DNA of 35,744 nucleotides from an uncultured Chitinophagaceae bacterium (GTDB taxonomy: Bacteria > Bacteroidota > Bacteroidia > Chitinophagales > Chitinophagaceae): NCBI GenBank assembly GCA_903830285.1, contig CAIKTE010000279.1, forward strand, positions 1 to 35,744, read 5' to 3'. The notes beneath the pieces are model-generated. The model saw nothing but the letters and a program-made list of their open reading frames with translations, was not told the origin of the DNA and made no database searches. Shown piece by piece: positions 8,324-16,580 of the stretch (position 1 is the first letter of the stretch; every line of letters begins with the position of its first letter). The translations under genes and the position numbers were made by a program.

Positions 8324-10345
8324 ATGCAATTGTATTGTAATTCATTAACTCAATATTCCCGCTTAAAAACGAGAGAAGTAAAGATAGGAGATCTGCTACT
8401 TGGTAATTTGCACCCCATACGTGTGCAAACGATGACCACAACCGATACAATGGATACTATTGCCACTGTAGAGCAATCCATTCGTTGTATAGAAGCGGGA
8501 GCCGAATTGGTGCGTATCACAGCACCATCAAAAAAGGAAGCAGAGAATTTAGAAAATATCAGAAATGAATTGCGCAAACGCGGATATAATACACCATTGA
8601 TCGCAGATATTCATTTTACACCCAATGCTGCAGAGATAGCAGCAAGGATTGTTGAGAAAGTAAGGGTGAATCCGGGTAATTATGTTGACAAGAAAAAATT
8701 TGAACAGATCGATTATACAGATCTTGAGTATATAGAAGAGATCGAAAGGATCCGTGAGCGATTTACACCCTTATTGAAAATTTGTAAAGAATACGGAACG
8801 GCCATGCGTATTGGTACCAATCATGGTTCATTGAGTGATCGTATCATGAGTCGTTATGGCGATACACCGATGGGAATGGTGGAAAGTGCAATGGAGTTTT
8901 TACGAATTGCAAGAGGAGAGAGTTATCACAATATCATTTTAAGTATGAAGTCGAGTAATCCTCAGGTAATGGTGCAGGCTTATCGTTTATTGATTCAACA
9001 AATGGATACGGAATTCGGTGAATGCTATCCCTTGCATTTGGGTGTTACTGAAGCGGGCGATGGCGAAGATGGCAGGGTGAAAAGTGCAGCAGGCATTGGT
9101 ACATTACTCGAAGATGGAATCGGTGATACGATCAGGGTTTCATTAACTGAAGATCCTGAATTTGAAATTCCGGTATGTAAGGACTTAGTGAAACGATATT
9201 CAGTTGACAGTAGACCGTTGATAGTAGACGGCAAGGTTCCGTTTATTGATACTATTCCATATTCTCCTTTTGAATATAAAAGAAGAGAAACATTTGCGGT
9301 TGATCATATTGGTGCTAAACACGTTCCAGTTGTAATTGCAGATCTGAGTAAGATCGGAAAAATAACTGCAGAGAGTTTACAAAGTGTTGGCTACACGTAT
9401 GATGCAGCAACAGATAAATGGAATATTGGTGATGCTGCAGCAGACTATATTTTTACCGGACATCAAATAATTGATTTTGCCTTGCCTGGTACATTGAAAG
9501 TGATTGTTTATCCTGCTGCATGGGCATTGATCAATGAAAAAGAAAAATACTTCCCCATTTATGATACTGGTGGATATGAAGAAGCTGAACTAAAAAGTGA
9601 TACGATCAATTTTGTAATGATCGATTGTTTTAATGATGAAACTCAGATCAACGATTTTACTTATCTGGATGAGATAGCCAATGACAGAACCGTAGTATTC
9701 TGTTTAAGCAGCACTAACAAACATGCCATGCCTGCAGTGAGAAGAATGTTCATGGAACTGATGAACAGGAATATTGATAACCCTGTTATATTACTCTGTG
9801 ATAGTCATTGGGAAACTGCTGATGAACATTTGATCCATTATTCAACAGAATGCGGCGCATTATTACTGGATGGTTTTGGAGATGGTATTAGTTTGGGAAT
9901 GAGTGATAAAAGCCATGAGCTTACTGCTATGAGCTATGAGCAAAATGCAAGTGGAAGAAATTATGTTCGTAATAATTCTGTTGAACAATTTTTAAACAAT
10001 ACCGCTTTTAATATTTTACAGGCTACAAGAACAAGGATCTCTAAAACAGAATATATCTCCTGTCCCAGTTGCGGCAGAACATTATTTGAACTGCAGGAAA
10101 CTACCGCAAGGATCCGTTCAAGGACCAATCATTTAAAAGGGTTGAAGATCGCTATCATGGGTTGTATCGTAAATGGTCCGGGTGAAATGGCCGATGCTGA
10201 TTTTGGTTATGTAGGAAGTGGTGTAGGAAAGATCACTTTGTATAAAGGAAAGGAAGTGATGAAAAAAAATATTGACAGCAATATTGCTGTAGACGAGCTG
10301 ATCAATTTGTTGAAAGAGAATGAAGCCTGGATAGAACCCTTTTGA
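8324..10345 (+). CDS. ispG: 4-hydroxy-3-methylbut-2-enyl diphosphate synthase (IspG/GcpE), long form
   Basis: Catalyses the penultimate step of the MEP isoprenoid pathway, reducing MEcPP to HMBPP with a [4Fe-4S] cluster. The protein is 673 aa, not the roughly 370 aa of E. coli. The N-terminal TIM barrel (about 10-290) contains PLIADIHFTPNAAEIAA and VRVNPGNY. The C-terminal cluster domain has the ligands in CPSCGRT and GCIVNGPGEM (three Cys and one Glu). The extra region between them, roughly 290-560, is the large insert known from plant, Chlamydia and Bacteroidota IspG. Within that insert is a patch of low-complexity DNA (9913-9945) encoding SHELTAMSYEQ. The start is at 8324, in the first in-frame ATG. 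Confidence 0.93.
   Translation: MQLYCNSLTQYSRLKTREVKIGDLLLGNLHPIRVQTMTTTDTMDTIATVEQSIRCIEAGAELVRITAPSKKEAENLENIRNELRKRGYNTPLIADIHFTPNAAEIAARIVEKVRVNPGNYVDKKKFEQIDYTDLEYIEEIERIRERFTPLLKICKEYGTAMRIGTNHGSLSDRIMSRYGDTPMGMVESAMEFLRIARGESYHNIILSMKSSNPQVMVQAYRLLIQQMDTEFGECYPLHLGVTEAGDGEDGRVKSAAGIGTLLEDGIGDTIRVSLTEDPEFEIPVCKDLVKRYSVDSRPLIVDGKVPFIDTIPYSPFEYKRRETFAVDHIGAKHVPVVIADLSKIGKITAESLQSVGYTYDAATDKWNIGDAAADYIFTGHQIIDFALPGTLKVIVYPAAWALINEKEKYFPIYDTGGYEEAELKSDTINFVMIDCFNDETQINDFTYLDEIANDRTVVFCLSSTNKHAMPAVRRMFMELMNRNIDNPVILLCDSHWETADEHLIHYSTECGALLLDGFGDGISLGMSDKSHELTAMSYEQNASGRNYVRNNSVEQFLNNTAFNILQATRTRISKTEYISCPSCGRTLFELQETTARIRSRTNHLKGLKIAIMGCIVNGPGEMADADFGYVGSGVGKITLYKGKEVMKKNIDSNIAVDELINLLKENEAWIEPF
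9913..9945. repeat. Word-like low-complexity repeat inside ispG
   Basis: Near-repeats of the word (GC)TATGAGC lie head to tail: CCATGAGC, GCTATGAGC and TATGAGC. They sit in a non-conserved part of the ispG insert and look like a dispersed intergenic-type repeat absorbed into the reading frame. Confidence 0.35.
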
Positions 10346-10400
10346 TGTTTAATGTTGGATGTTGAATGATAAATGGGTGAATAAAGAACAGATAATTGAT
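10346..10400. repeat. TGTTGAATG-type low-complexity stretch between ispG and nadB
   Basis: Repeated variants of GATGTTTAATG, TTGGATG and TTGAATGATAAATG follow the ispG stop. No hairpin with a T-tract is evident. The 111-base gap holds nothing else recognisable apart from the AT-rich sequence before nadB. Confidence 0.3.
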
Positions 10401-10456
10401 AAGCACTGAGTTTAGATGTTAAATAGAATTATAAAAACTGTTACCAAAATAAAAAT

Positions 10457-12052
10457 ATGCAGACAGATTTTTTAGTGATTGGAAGTGGTATTGCGGGATT
10501 GACCTATGCTTTGAAAATGGCCAAACATCATCCTGATAAGAAGATATTGGTGATCACCAAAACGCAGGCGGATGAAACCAATACAAAATATGCGCAGGGC
10601 GGTATTGCAGGAGTGATGGATGAAGCGAAGGATAGTTACAGTAAACATATCGAAGACACTGAAATCGCCGGAGATGGTTTGTGCAATAATCATGTGGTAG
10701 AAATTGTTGTGAAAGAAGGCCCCGAAAGAATTAAAGAAATTATCAAATATGGTGCTGAGTTTGATAAGGATGAAAAAGGCGAATATTCATTGGGTAGAGA
10801 AGGAGGTCACAGCGAGTACAGAATATTGCATCATAAAGATGTGACAGGAAAAGAAATGGAACGTGCCCTACTGCATGAAGTGGAGCAAACACATAATATC
10901 ACACTGATCAATCATTGTTTTGTGATTGACATTATTACGCAGCATCATCTTGGATTTCTGGTCACCAAATCAACACCTGATATTACCTGTTATGGGGTCT
11001 ATGTATTAAACCTGAACAGTAACAGGATAGAAAAAATATTATCGAAAATAACATTATTGGCTACCGGCGGTAATGGGCAGGCTTATCGTACCACTACGAA
11101 TCCGCGCATTGCAACAGGTGACGGAATAGCGATGGTGTATCGTGCCAAAGGAAGGATCGAGAATATGGAATTCATTCAGTTTCATCCAACAGCATTGTAT
11201 GAACCCGGTGAATCGCCTTCTTTTTTAATAACGGAAGCAGTTCGCGGTGATGGAGGTATTCTTCGTAATAAAGATGGAGAAGCATTCATGGAAAAATATG
11301 ACGAACGTAAAGACCTTGCTCCTCGTGATATTGTGGCAAGAGCTATTGATAATGAAATGAAGAAAGCAGGTACGGAACATGTGTATCTCGATTGCAGACA
11401 TATCACCAAAGAAAGTTTTATTCATCATTTCCCAAACATCTATGAAAAATGTTTGAGCATTGGGATCGATGTTACCAAACAGATGATCCCAGTTTCCCCT
11501 GCGGCACATTATAGTTGCGGTGGAATTAAAACAGATGAGTGGGGAAGGACCTCCATTCAAAATCTATATGCCTGTGGCGAATGTGCCAGCACCGGATTGC
11601 ATGGCGCCAATCGCTTGGCTAGTAACAGTTTACTCGAGGCAATGGTTTTTGGTCACAGGGCTTATAAAGACAGTGCCGATAAGATAAGTGCCCTCGATTT
11701 TAAAAATGATATACCCGACTGGAATGCAAAGGGAACGAGTGATCCGAAAGAAATGATCCTGATCACACAAAGCGTAAAAGAGTTACAGCAAGTGATGAGT
11801 GATTATGTGGGTATCGTTCGAACAGATGTTCGTTTGCACAGAGCGATGAAGCGTTTGGACCTGTTATTTACAGAAACAGAAGACTTATATCGCTCAACAA
11901 GAGTATCTCCGCAATTGTGCGAGTTGAGAAACATCATTACTGTGGGATACTTGATCGTTAAAGGAGCAGAGTTCAGGAAAGAAAGCAGAGGATTGCATTT
12001 TAATACAGATCATCCGGGTAAAAGCCAGTTACTACAGAATATTATTTTATAA
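10457..12052 (+). CDS. nadB: L-aspartate oxidase (quinolinate synthetase B)
   Basis: FAD enzyme that oxidises L-aspartate to iminoaspartate, the first step of de novo NAD synthesis. It is 531 aa, the family's normal length. The dinucleotide-binding loop GSGIAG is at residues 9-14. Succinate dehydrogenase/NadB family signatures follow: TKYAQGGIAGVM, the substrate-site segment HPTALYEPGE, RGDGGILRN, and PAAHYSCGGIKTDEWGRTSI with the FAD-binding GECASTGLHGANRLASNSLLEA. The C-terminal helical domain is intact. nadA and nadC are not adjacent. The tandem acyltransferase genes start 23 bases downstream on the same strand, so a shared transcript is possible but not implied by function. Confidence 0.94.
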   Translation: MQTDFLVIGSGIAGLTYALKMAKHHPDKKILVITKTQADETNTKYAQGGIAGVMDEAKDSYSKHIEDTEIAGDGLCNNHVVEIVVKEGPERIKEIIKYGAEFDKDEKGEYSLGREGGHSEYRILHHKDVTGKEMERALLHEVEQTHNITLINHCFVIDIITQHHLGFLVTKSTPDITCYGVYVLNLNSNRIEKILSKITLLATGGNGQAYRTTTNPRIATGDGIAMVYRAKGRIENMEFIQFHPTALYEPGESPSFLITEAVRGDGGILRNKDGEAFMEKYDERKDLAPRDIVARAIDNEMKKAGTEHVYLDCRHITKESFIHHFPNIYEKCLSIGIDVTKQMIPVSPAAHYSCGGIKTDEWGRTSIQNLYACGECASTGLHGANRLASNSLLEAMVFGHRAYKDSADKISALDFKNDIPDWNAKGTSDPKEMILITQSVKELQQVMSDYVGIVRTDVRLHRAMKRLDLLFTETEDLYRSTRVSPQLCELRNIITVGYLIVKGAEFRKESRGLHFNTDHPGKSQLLQNIIL

Positions 12053-12063
12053 ACCCATAGGAT

Positions 12064-12071
12064 TATCTTTA
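12064..12071 (+). promoter_or_regulatory. Possible -7 element before first acyltransferase
   Basis: TATCTTTA fits TAnnTTTG except for the last base. It lies only 4 bases before the ATG, so it would give a leaderless or nearly leaderless message. No -33 box was found. This is weak support. Confidence 0.25.
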
Positions 12072-12075
12072 TTGC

Positions 12076-12960
12076 ATGTATTATGTAGCATATTTATTTT
12101 TTTACTTATTCTCTTTGATCCCTTGGCGGATCATGTATCTGATCAGCGATGCATTTTATGTTTTGATCTATTATGTCTTTGGTTATAGAAAAGACGTAGT
12201 GATGGGTAATTTACTGATAGCATTTCCAGAAAAAACTGAAAAAGAAAGGATAAGAATTGCCAAAGACTTTTATCATCAGCTCATAGATACATTCATGGAA
12301 ACCATTAAGATGATCTCCATTTCCAGGAAAGAGTTAAATAAGAGGTTTGTTTGTAATTATGAAGTAATGAATGACTTATATGAGACAGGAAAAAATGTTC
12401 AATTGCATGGGGGCCATTTCTTTAACTGGGAATATTTGAATCTTGCTTATTGTGCCAATTCAACGTATCCTTTCATCGGAGTCTATATTCCCTTAAGCAA
12501 TAAAGTGATGGACCGGATCATGATAAAAATGCGCGGCAAATTTGGAACGATATTAATTGCGGCAGATAAGTTTAAAACACAGTTTCATTATCATGTGAAT
12601 AAGAGGTATGCTTTGGCATTAGGAGCAGATCAAAATCCCGGCAATCCGAGAGGATCATACTGGCTTAGTTTTTTTAGTAAAAAGGCTCCGTTTGTCACAG
12701 GACCGGAGCGTAGTGCTTTTTCTACTAATTCCGCCATTATTTTTGGAACCTATTATAGAGTTAAACGAGGGTATTACAGATCAGAATTAAAATTGATCAC
12801 AACAACACCAAATACTTTACAAAGGGGAGAGCTAACAAAACTATTCAGAGATTTTTTGGAAGAACAGATCAGACTTAGACCATCGAATTATTTATGGAGC
12901 CATCGAAGATGGAAGTTTGAATATGATGAGATAAAATACAAAAGTTTGCTCATTGATTAA
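12076..12960 (+). CDS. LpxL/HtrB-type lysophospholipid acyltransferase (copy 1)
   Basis: 294 aa. Member of the LPLAT family of lipid A late acyltransferases, which transfer an acyl chain onto lipid A precursors or related lipids at the inner membrane. There is a hydrophobic N-terminus (about 1-35), then the catalytic HxxxxE motif in GGHFFNWEY. The family landmarks ADQNPGNPRG, a FFSKKAPFVTGPE segment, and SNYLWSHRRWK near the C-terminus are all present. It is followed by a close paralogue. In the stretch FPEKTEKERIRIAKDFYH the two copies are identical, showing a local tandem duplication. Bacteroidota also use this family for ornithine/aminolipid acylation, so the exact acceptor is not certain. 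Confidence 0.82.
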   Translation: MYYVAYLFFYLFSLIPWRIMYLISDAFYVLIYYVFGYRKDVVMGNLLIAFPEKTEKERIRIAKDFYHQLIDTFMETIKMISISRKELNKRFVCNYEVMNDLYETGKNVQLHGGHFFNWEYLNLAYCANSTYPFIGVYIPLSNKVMDRIMIKMRGKFGTILIAADKFKTQFHYHVNKRYALALGADQNPGNPRGSYWLSFFSKKAPFVTGPERSAFSTNSAIIFGTYYRVKRGYYRSELKLITTTPNTLQRGELTKLFRDFLEEQIRLRPSNYLWSHRRWKFEYDEIKYKSLLID

Positions 12961-12982
12961 GCACTTTTAATTTGTATATGTT

Positions 12983-12990
12983 TATCTTTG
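12983..12990 (+). promoter_or_regulatory. Bacteroidota -7 element before second acyltransferase
   Basis: TATCTTTG is an exact TAnnTTTG match ending 20 bases before the ATG at 13011. The second copy may therefore have its own promoter despite the short gap after copy 1. Confidence 0.45.
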
Positions 12991-13010
12991 TTTGAGGAAA
13001 GGAAATAAGC

Positions 13011-13892
13011 ATGTATTATTTTATTTACGCTATATTTTATACGCTTTCATTTTTACCTAGGAGAGTAATTTATGGCATCAGCGACTTCTTTTATTGTATT
13101 GCATATTATATAATTGGTTACAGGAAAAAAGTAGTATTCAGTAATCTGGCGATTGCTTTTCCGGAAAAAACCGAAAAGGAAAGGATACGAATTGCAAAAG
13201 ATTTCTATCATCATTTCATTGATAGTTTAGTAGAAATGATCAAACTTATTTCGATCAGTAAAGAAGAGGTTAGAAAAAGGTTCTCTGTCAATATTGAAGT
13301 ATTAAACAACCTCTACGACACAACAGATAAAGTGCAAATTATAGCTGGACATTTTTTTAGTTGGGAATATGCCAATCTTGGTGTTTCACTTGAAAGCAGG
13401 TTTCCTTTCGTAGCGGTTTATATGCCATTAGCCAATAGAATATTTGAGAAAATGATCTATCAACTGCGCTCTAAGTTTGGCACGATCCTGATACCGGCTC
13501 CTGAATTCAAAAACAACTTTCAACAGTATATTAAAAACAAATACAGCCTTGTTTTAGTGGCCGATCAAAACCCCGGAGATCCTGTTAATGCCTTTTGGCT
13601 GCCTTTCTTTGGAAAAATGACTGCATTTGTAAAAGGACCAGAAAATGGAGCAAGAGCAAATAATACAACTATTTTGTATGCAAATTTTTATAGCGTAAAA
13701 AGGGGATACTATAAAGCAGATATTGAGTTGATCACAAAAGAACCAAATAAATTTTCAGAAGGTGAATTAACTAAACTGCTGGTAAAAAAAGTAGAAGATT
13801 CTGTAAAGAAAAATCCTTCCAATTATTTATGGAGCCATCGCAGATGGAAGATAGACTTCGATGAAGAAAAATACAGGAAGTTGGTTGTATAA
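13011..13892 (+). CDS. LpxL/HtrB-type lysophospholipid acyltransferase (copy 2)
   Basis: 293 aa paralogue of the preceding gene, with the same hydrophobic N-terminus, the HxxxxE catalytic motif in AGHFFSWEY, ADQNPGDPVN, FFGKMTAFVKGPE and SNYLWSHRRWK. Both copies keep all visible catalytic landmarks, so neither looks like a pseudogene. Divergence outside the motifs (for example NSTYPFIGVYIPL versus ESRFPFVAVYMPL) suggests different acyl-chain or acceptor preference, as with LpxL versus LpxM in enterobacteria; that is inference. It converges on the CstB-like gene with 29 bases between stop codons and no clear terminator. Confidence 0.82.
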   Translation: MYYFIYAIFYTLSFLPRRVIYGISDFFYCIAYYIIGYRKKVVFSNLAIAFPEKTEKERIRIAKDFYHHFIDSLVEMIKLISISKEEVRKRFSVNIEVLNNLYDTTDKVQIIAGHFFSWEYANLGVSLESRFPFVAVYMPLANRIFEKMIYQLRSKFGTILIPAPEFKNNFQQYIKNKYSLVLVADQNPGDPVNAFWLPFFGKMTAFVKGPENGARANNTTILYANFYSVKRGYYKADIELITKEPNKFSEGELTKLLVKKVEDSVKKNPSNYLWSHRRWKIDFDEEKYRKLVV

Positions 13893-13921
13893 ACGTTTTG
13901 TTTTTCTTCTAAATGACATCG

Positions 13922-15337
13922 TTAATTCAATACTTCTGTACTCTTTTCTATTTCGAACTTATCTTTCAGTTCGATTATTTTATTCCATCCTCCTTCAATA
14001 TTTCTGATATTGTGTATGCCCTCACGCTTGATCAAAGAAGAAGCAATAACACTTCTGTATCCTCCAGCACAATGCAAATAAATATTATGGTGATCGTCGA
14101 AGTTGGCCATACTTCCCGGATCAACTAATTCAAGTAAAGGAATATTAATGGCTTGTTTAAGATGACCGTCAGCATACTCGGCTTCTTTTCTAACATCAAC
14201 TACTACAAGGTTTTCATCAAAAGGAATATCCATTGCCAGTTCATCTGCTTCCACACTGATAAGGAGATCAAATCTTTCGCCTGCTGCTTTCCAAGCATCA
14301 AAACCTCCCTGTAGATATCCTTCGATCTTTTCAAAACCAACTCTCGCTAAACGGATAATTGTTTCTTTTTCCTTTCCTTCTTCCGTTACTAATAAAATAG
14401 GTTTAGTAAATGGTAATAAGCTTCCTGCCCATTCTGCAAAACGTCCTTCCAATCCAATGAAAACAGAACCCGGTACAAATCCATTGATAAATTGTGATGC
14501 ATTTCTTGAATCTAAAATGGTCAAGTCTTCATTTTTAATTTTTGCTTTGAAGGCATCAACAGTCAATGGCTTTAATCCTTTTGCAGTTAATGCATTAAGG
14601 CTTTCATAACCTTCTTTATTGATCTTTGCATTGATGGGAAAATATTGGGGTGGTGCAGCCAACCCCTCCGTAACAGCTTTTATAAAATCTTCTTTTGAAT
14701 GTTGCTGTAATGCGTAATTGCTTTGCTTTTGTTCACCGATGGTGCTGAAGGTTTCAGGACCTATATTTTTTCCGCAACTACTGCCTGCTCCGTGTGCAGG
14801 ATAGAGTATCACATCATCAGCCAAAGGCATGATCTTACTTTGAATGCTTTCATACAACATTCCTGCAAGATCCTGGGTAGTTAAAGTTTCACCCTTTTGA
14901 GCAAGGTCGGGGCGGCCAACATCTCCTACAAATAATGTATCACCGGAAAATATTGCGTGATCTTTATTGTGCTCATCTTTCACTAAATAACAACTGCTTT
15001 CTAAAGTATGTCCGGGTGTATGTAAAACTTTGATACTAATTTTTCCAAGCTTGAATTTCTCTTCGTCTTTTGCAACATGAACCGGAAAACTTGTAACAGT
15101 AGCCGGGCCGTAAACAATTGCAGCGCCAGTGGCAGAAGCTAGGTCTAAATGGCCACTTACAAAATCTGCGTGAAAATGTGTTTCAAATATATATTTGATC
15201 TTGGTGTTACGTTCCTGTGCTAATTGAAGGTATTCATCGATATCTCTTAGGGGATCAATGACTGCAGCCTCACCTTCACTTTCAATATAATAAGCAGCTT
15301 CACTTATACAACCAGTATACAATTGACGGATATACAT
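13922..15337 (-). CDS. CstB-like persulfide dioxygenase-rhodanese fusion
   Basis: 471 aa, three domains. A metallo-beta-lactamase domain (about 1-235) has THFHADFVSGH at 53-63, HTPGHT, SGDTLFVGDVGRPD and PAHGAGSSCG. It is followed by a rhodanese-fold domain (about 260-355) whose active-loop cysteine is missing (LVTEEGKEK), and a C-terminal rhodanese domain (about 370-460) with Cys423 in HCAGGYRS. This MBL, inactive rhodanese, active rhodanese order is the architecture of staphylococcal CstB, which oxidises persulfides and releases thiosulfate or sulfite in sulfide detoxification. A TAnnTTTG element sits just upstream. The ArsR-family regulator gene lies upstream on the same strand with its own terminator between, so they are neighbours rather than one operon. 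Confidence 0.86.
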   Translation of the reverse strand: MYIRQLYTGCISEAAYYIESEGEAAVIDPLRDIDEYLQLAQERNTKIKYIFETHFHADFVSGHLDLASATGAAIVYGPATVTSFPVHVAKDEEKFKLGKISIKVLHTPGHTLESSCYLVKDEHNKDHAIFSGDTLFVGDVGRPDLAQKGETLTTQDLAGMLYESIQSKIMPLADDVILYPAHGAGSSCGKNIGPETFSTIGEQKQSNYALQQHSKEDFIKAVTEGLAAPPQYFPINAKINKEGYESLNALTAKGLKPLTVDAFKAKIKNEDLTILDSRNASQFINGFVPGSVFIGLEGRFAEWAGSLLPFTKPILLVTEEGKEKETIIRLARVGFEKIEGYLQGGFDAWKAAGERFDLLISVEADELAMDIPFDENLVVVDVRKEAEYADGHLKQAINIPLLELVDPGSMANFDDHHNIYLHCAGGYRSVIASSLIKREGIHNIRNIEGGWNKIIELKDKFEIEKSTEVLN

Positions 15338-15353
15338 ATTCGATTATTTGAAA

Positions 15354-15361
15354 CAAAGATA
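15354..15361 (-). promoter_or_regulatory. Bacteroidota -7 element for CstB-like gene
   Basis: On the minus strand TATCTTTG lies 16 bases before the ATG at 15337, an exact TAnnTTTG match. No good -33 box is visible at 17-23 bases. Confidence 0.45.
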
Positions 15362-15405
15362 AAGGCAAAACAATTTCAGTATTAACGATTAACGGAATGA
15401 CAGGA

Positions 15406-15433
15406 ACAAAAATGCCCGCAATTTGCGGGCATT
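15406..15433 (-). terminator. Intrinsic terminator of ArsR-family gene
   Basis: The arms AATGCCCGCAA and TTGCGGGCATT (15411-15421 and 15423-15433) form a GC-rich hairpin. On the minus strand it is followed by a run of five T residues. It lies 22 bases downstream of the regulator's stop codon. Confidence 0.75.
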
Positions 15434-15455
15434 GGATATGGTAAGGATTAAGTTG

Positions 15456-15791
15456 TTATTCAACCAAATCTGCCGAATATTTCATCACTTCTGAAATACG
15501 GGAATAACTTGGAGAATAAAAAATGAACTTGCCATTACGTACAGTGCTTACAATGCCCGCACGGCGTAAAATAGCTAAGTGCTGAGATGCAACTGATTGT
15601 TCAAGTCTAAGCTTTACGTACAATTCAGTTACAGTCATTTTTTTGTTTTCATCAAGTAACTTCAACATTTGCTGACGAAGTTTGTGATTTAATGCCCTTA
15701 AAATCATAGCTGCCTTCTTTGTCTGAAGGAAATTGATTTTAACGGTTGCCTTGCCATTGTTCAAGGTGAGTGATGTTAATGGATGGTTCAT
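15456..15791 (-). CDS. ArsR-family winged-helix regulator without cysteines
   Basis: 111 aa. The ArsR/SmtB-type helix-turn-helix is clear: LRALNHKLRQQMLKLLDE, then MTVTELYVKLRLEQSVASQHLAILRRAGIV (recognition helix in SVASQHLAILRR), and the wing STVRNGKFIFYSP. Regulators of CstB- or Blh-type sulfur genes in other bacteria (BigR, SqrR) are ArsR proteins that sense persulfide with two cysteines. This protein has no cysteine at all, and no obvious metal-site pair, so if it controls the neighbouring sulfur gene it must sense by another route. The N-terminal 25 residues form a short beta-like extension before the usual first helix. An AT-rich region (15792-15884) without a clear TAnnTTTG box lies upstream. 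Confidence 0.8.
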   Translation of the reverse strand: MNHPLTSLTLNNGKATVKINFLQTKKAAMILRALNHKLRQQMLKLLDENKKMTVTELYVKLRLEQSVASQHLAILRRAGIVSTVRNGKFIFYSPSYSRISEVMKYSADLVE

Positions 15792-15884
15792 GTTTTTGAG
15801 AATTGGGGGTTAAAAAAAACGTACCGTTTAGAGTATAAAGTTAAACTATTTGTTATTGATTTTACATAGTTTAAAAAATATATT

Positions 15885-16580
15885 TCAAATCTTTTTTTTA
15901 GAGGCATCATAGAATTCTTTCAGGTAAAATGGCTCACTATAAGCAAGATCACTGAACTTATTTTGTATAAAAGCTTTTACAGAAAGATGTGAAAGCTGAG
16001 ATATTTGATGTGTTGAATTAGAAAAAATGGCATTTTCATGACGAATCAAACCCTTTAATTTAATGCTTCCGTTTCCGCTAAAAACGATGGGATGTTTCTC
16101 CAATTCAGTTGCAAAAGAATATTCATCTAATACCAATGCAAAAGGGGCTAAAACATTTTGTAATTCGCTGTCATATAATGCAGTAAATACTTCCTGCCTT
16201 CTTGCATCGATCATGGGTGAGAATAAAAATTTACTTATATCTGTGCCACTAATTTTAGTGGCTTCTATTGAAGCTAAAGCCATTACTTCTAAAGTATTGA
16301 TAAGGATCAGCGGCTTATTTAGTGCATAACAAAGCCCTTTTGCAGAAGCCAGTCCTACTCTTAAACCGGTATAACTACCCGGACCCTGTGTAACTGCAAT
16401 TGCAGCAATAGAGACTGGTTTCAGGGCTAGTTCGGATAATATTTTTTTTATGGCTGATTGAACAAATATGGCATGATTTTTTTGCTCATTGCTTTCCTCT
16501 TTTGCCAGTATGTTTCCAGCATCACTGATGCAAACGCCTGCATATTCTGTTGCTGTATCAATATTTAGTATGAATGCCAT
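15885..16580 (-). CDS. tsaB: tRNA threonylcarbamoyladenosine biosynthesis protein TsaB
   Basis: 231 aa, typical length. TsaB partners TsaD and TsaE in making the t6A modification at position 37 of ANN-decoding tRNAs. It has the ASKHA fold signatures: ILNIDTATEYAGVCI at the N-terminus, the conserved TQGPGSYTGLRVGLASAKGL near 64-83, and MIDARRQEVFTALY near 139-152. The ATG at 16580 overlaps the upstream gene's TAA by one base (TAATG), so it is translationally coupled to the dehydrogenase-like protein. The 3' end is AT rich with no clear hairpin before the ArsR-family gene's upstream region. Confidence 0.92.
   Translation of the reverse strand: MAFILNIDTATEYAGVCISDAGNILAKEESNEQKNHAIFVQSAIKKILSELALKPVSIAAIAVTQGPGSYTGLRVGLASAKGLCYALNKPLILINTLEVMALASIEATKISGTDISKFLFSPMIDARRQEVFTALYDSELQNVLAPFALVLDEYSFATELEKHPIVFSGNGSIKLKGLIRHENAIFSNSTHQISQLSHLSVKAFIQNKFSDLAYSEPFYLKEFYDASKKKI

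Noticed and set aside
11225-11560. Minus-strand frame of 111 codons within nadB
   Set aside because: It is antisense to the most conserved FAD/substrate-binding part of NadB and reads as a shadow of that conservation.
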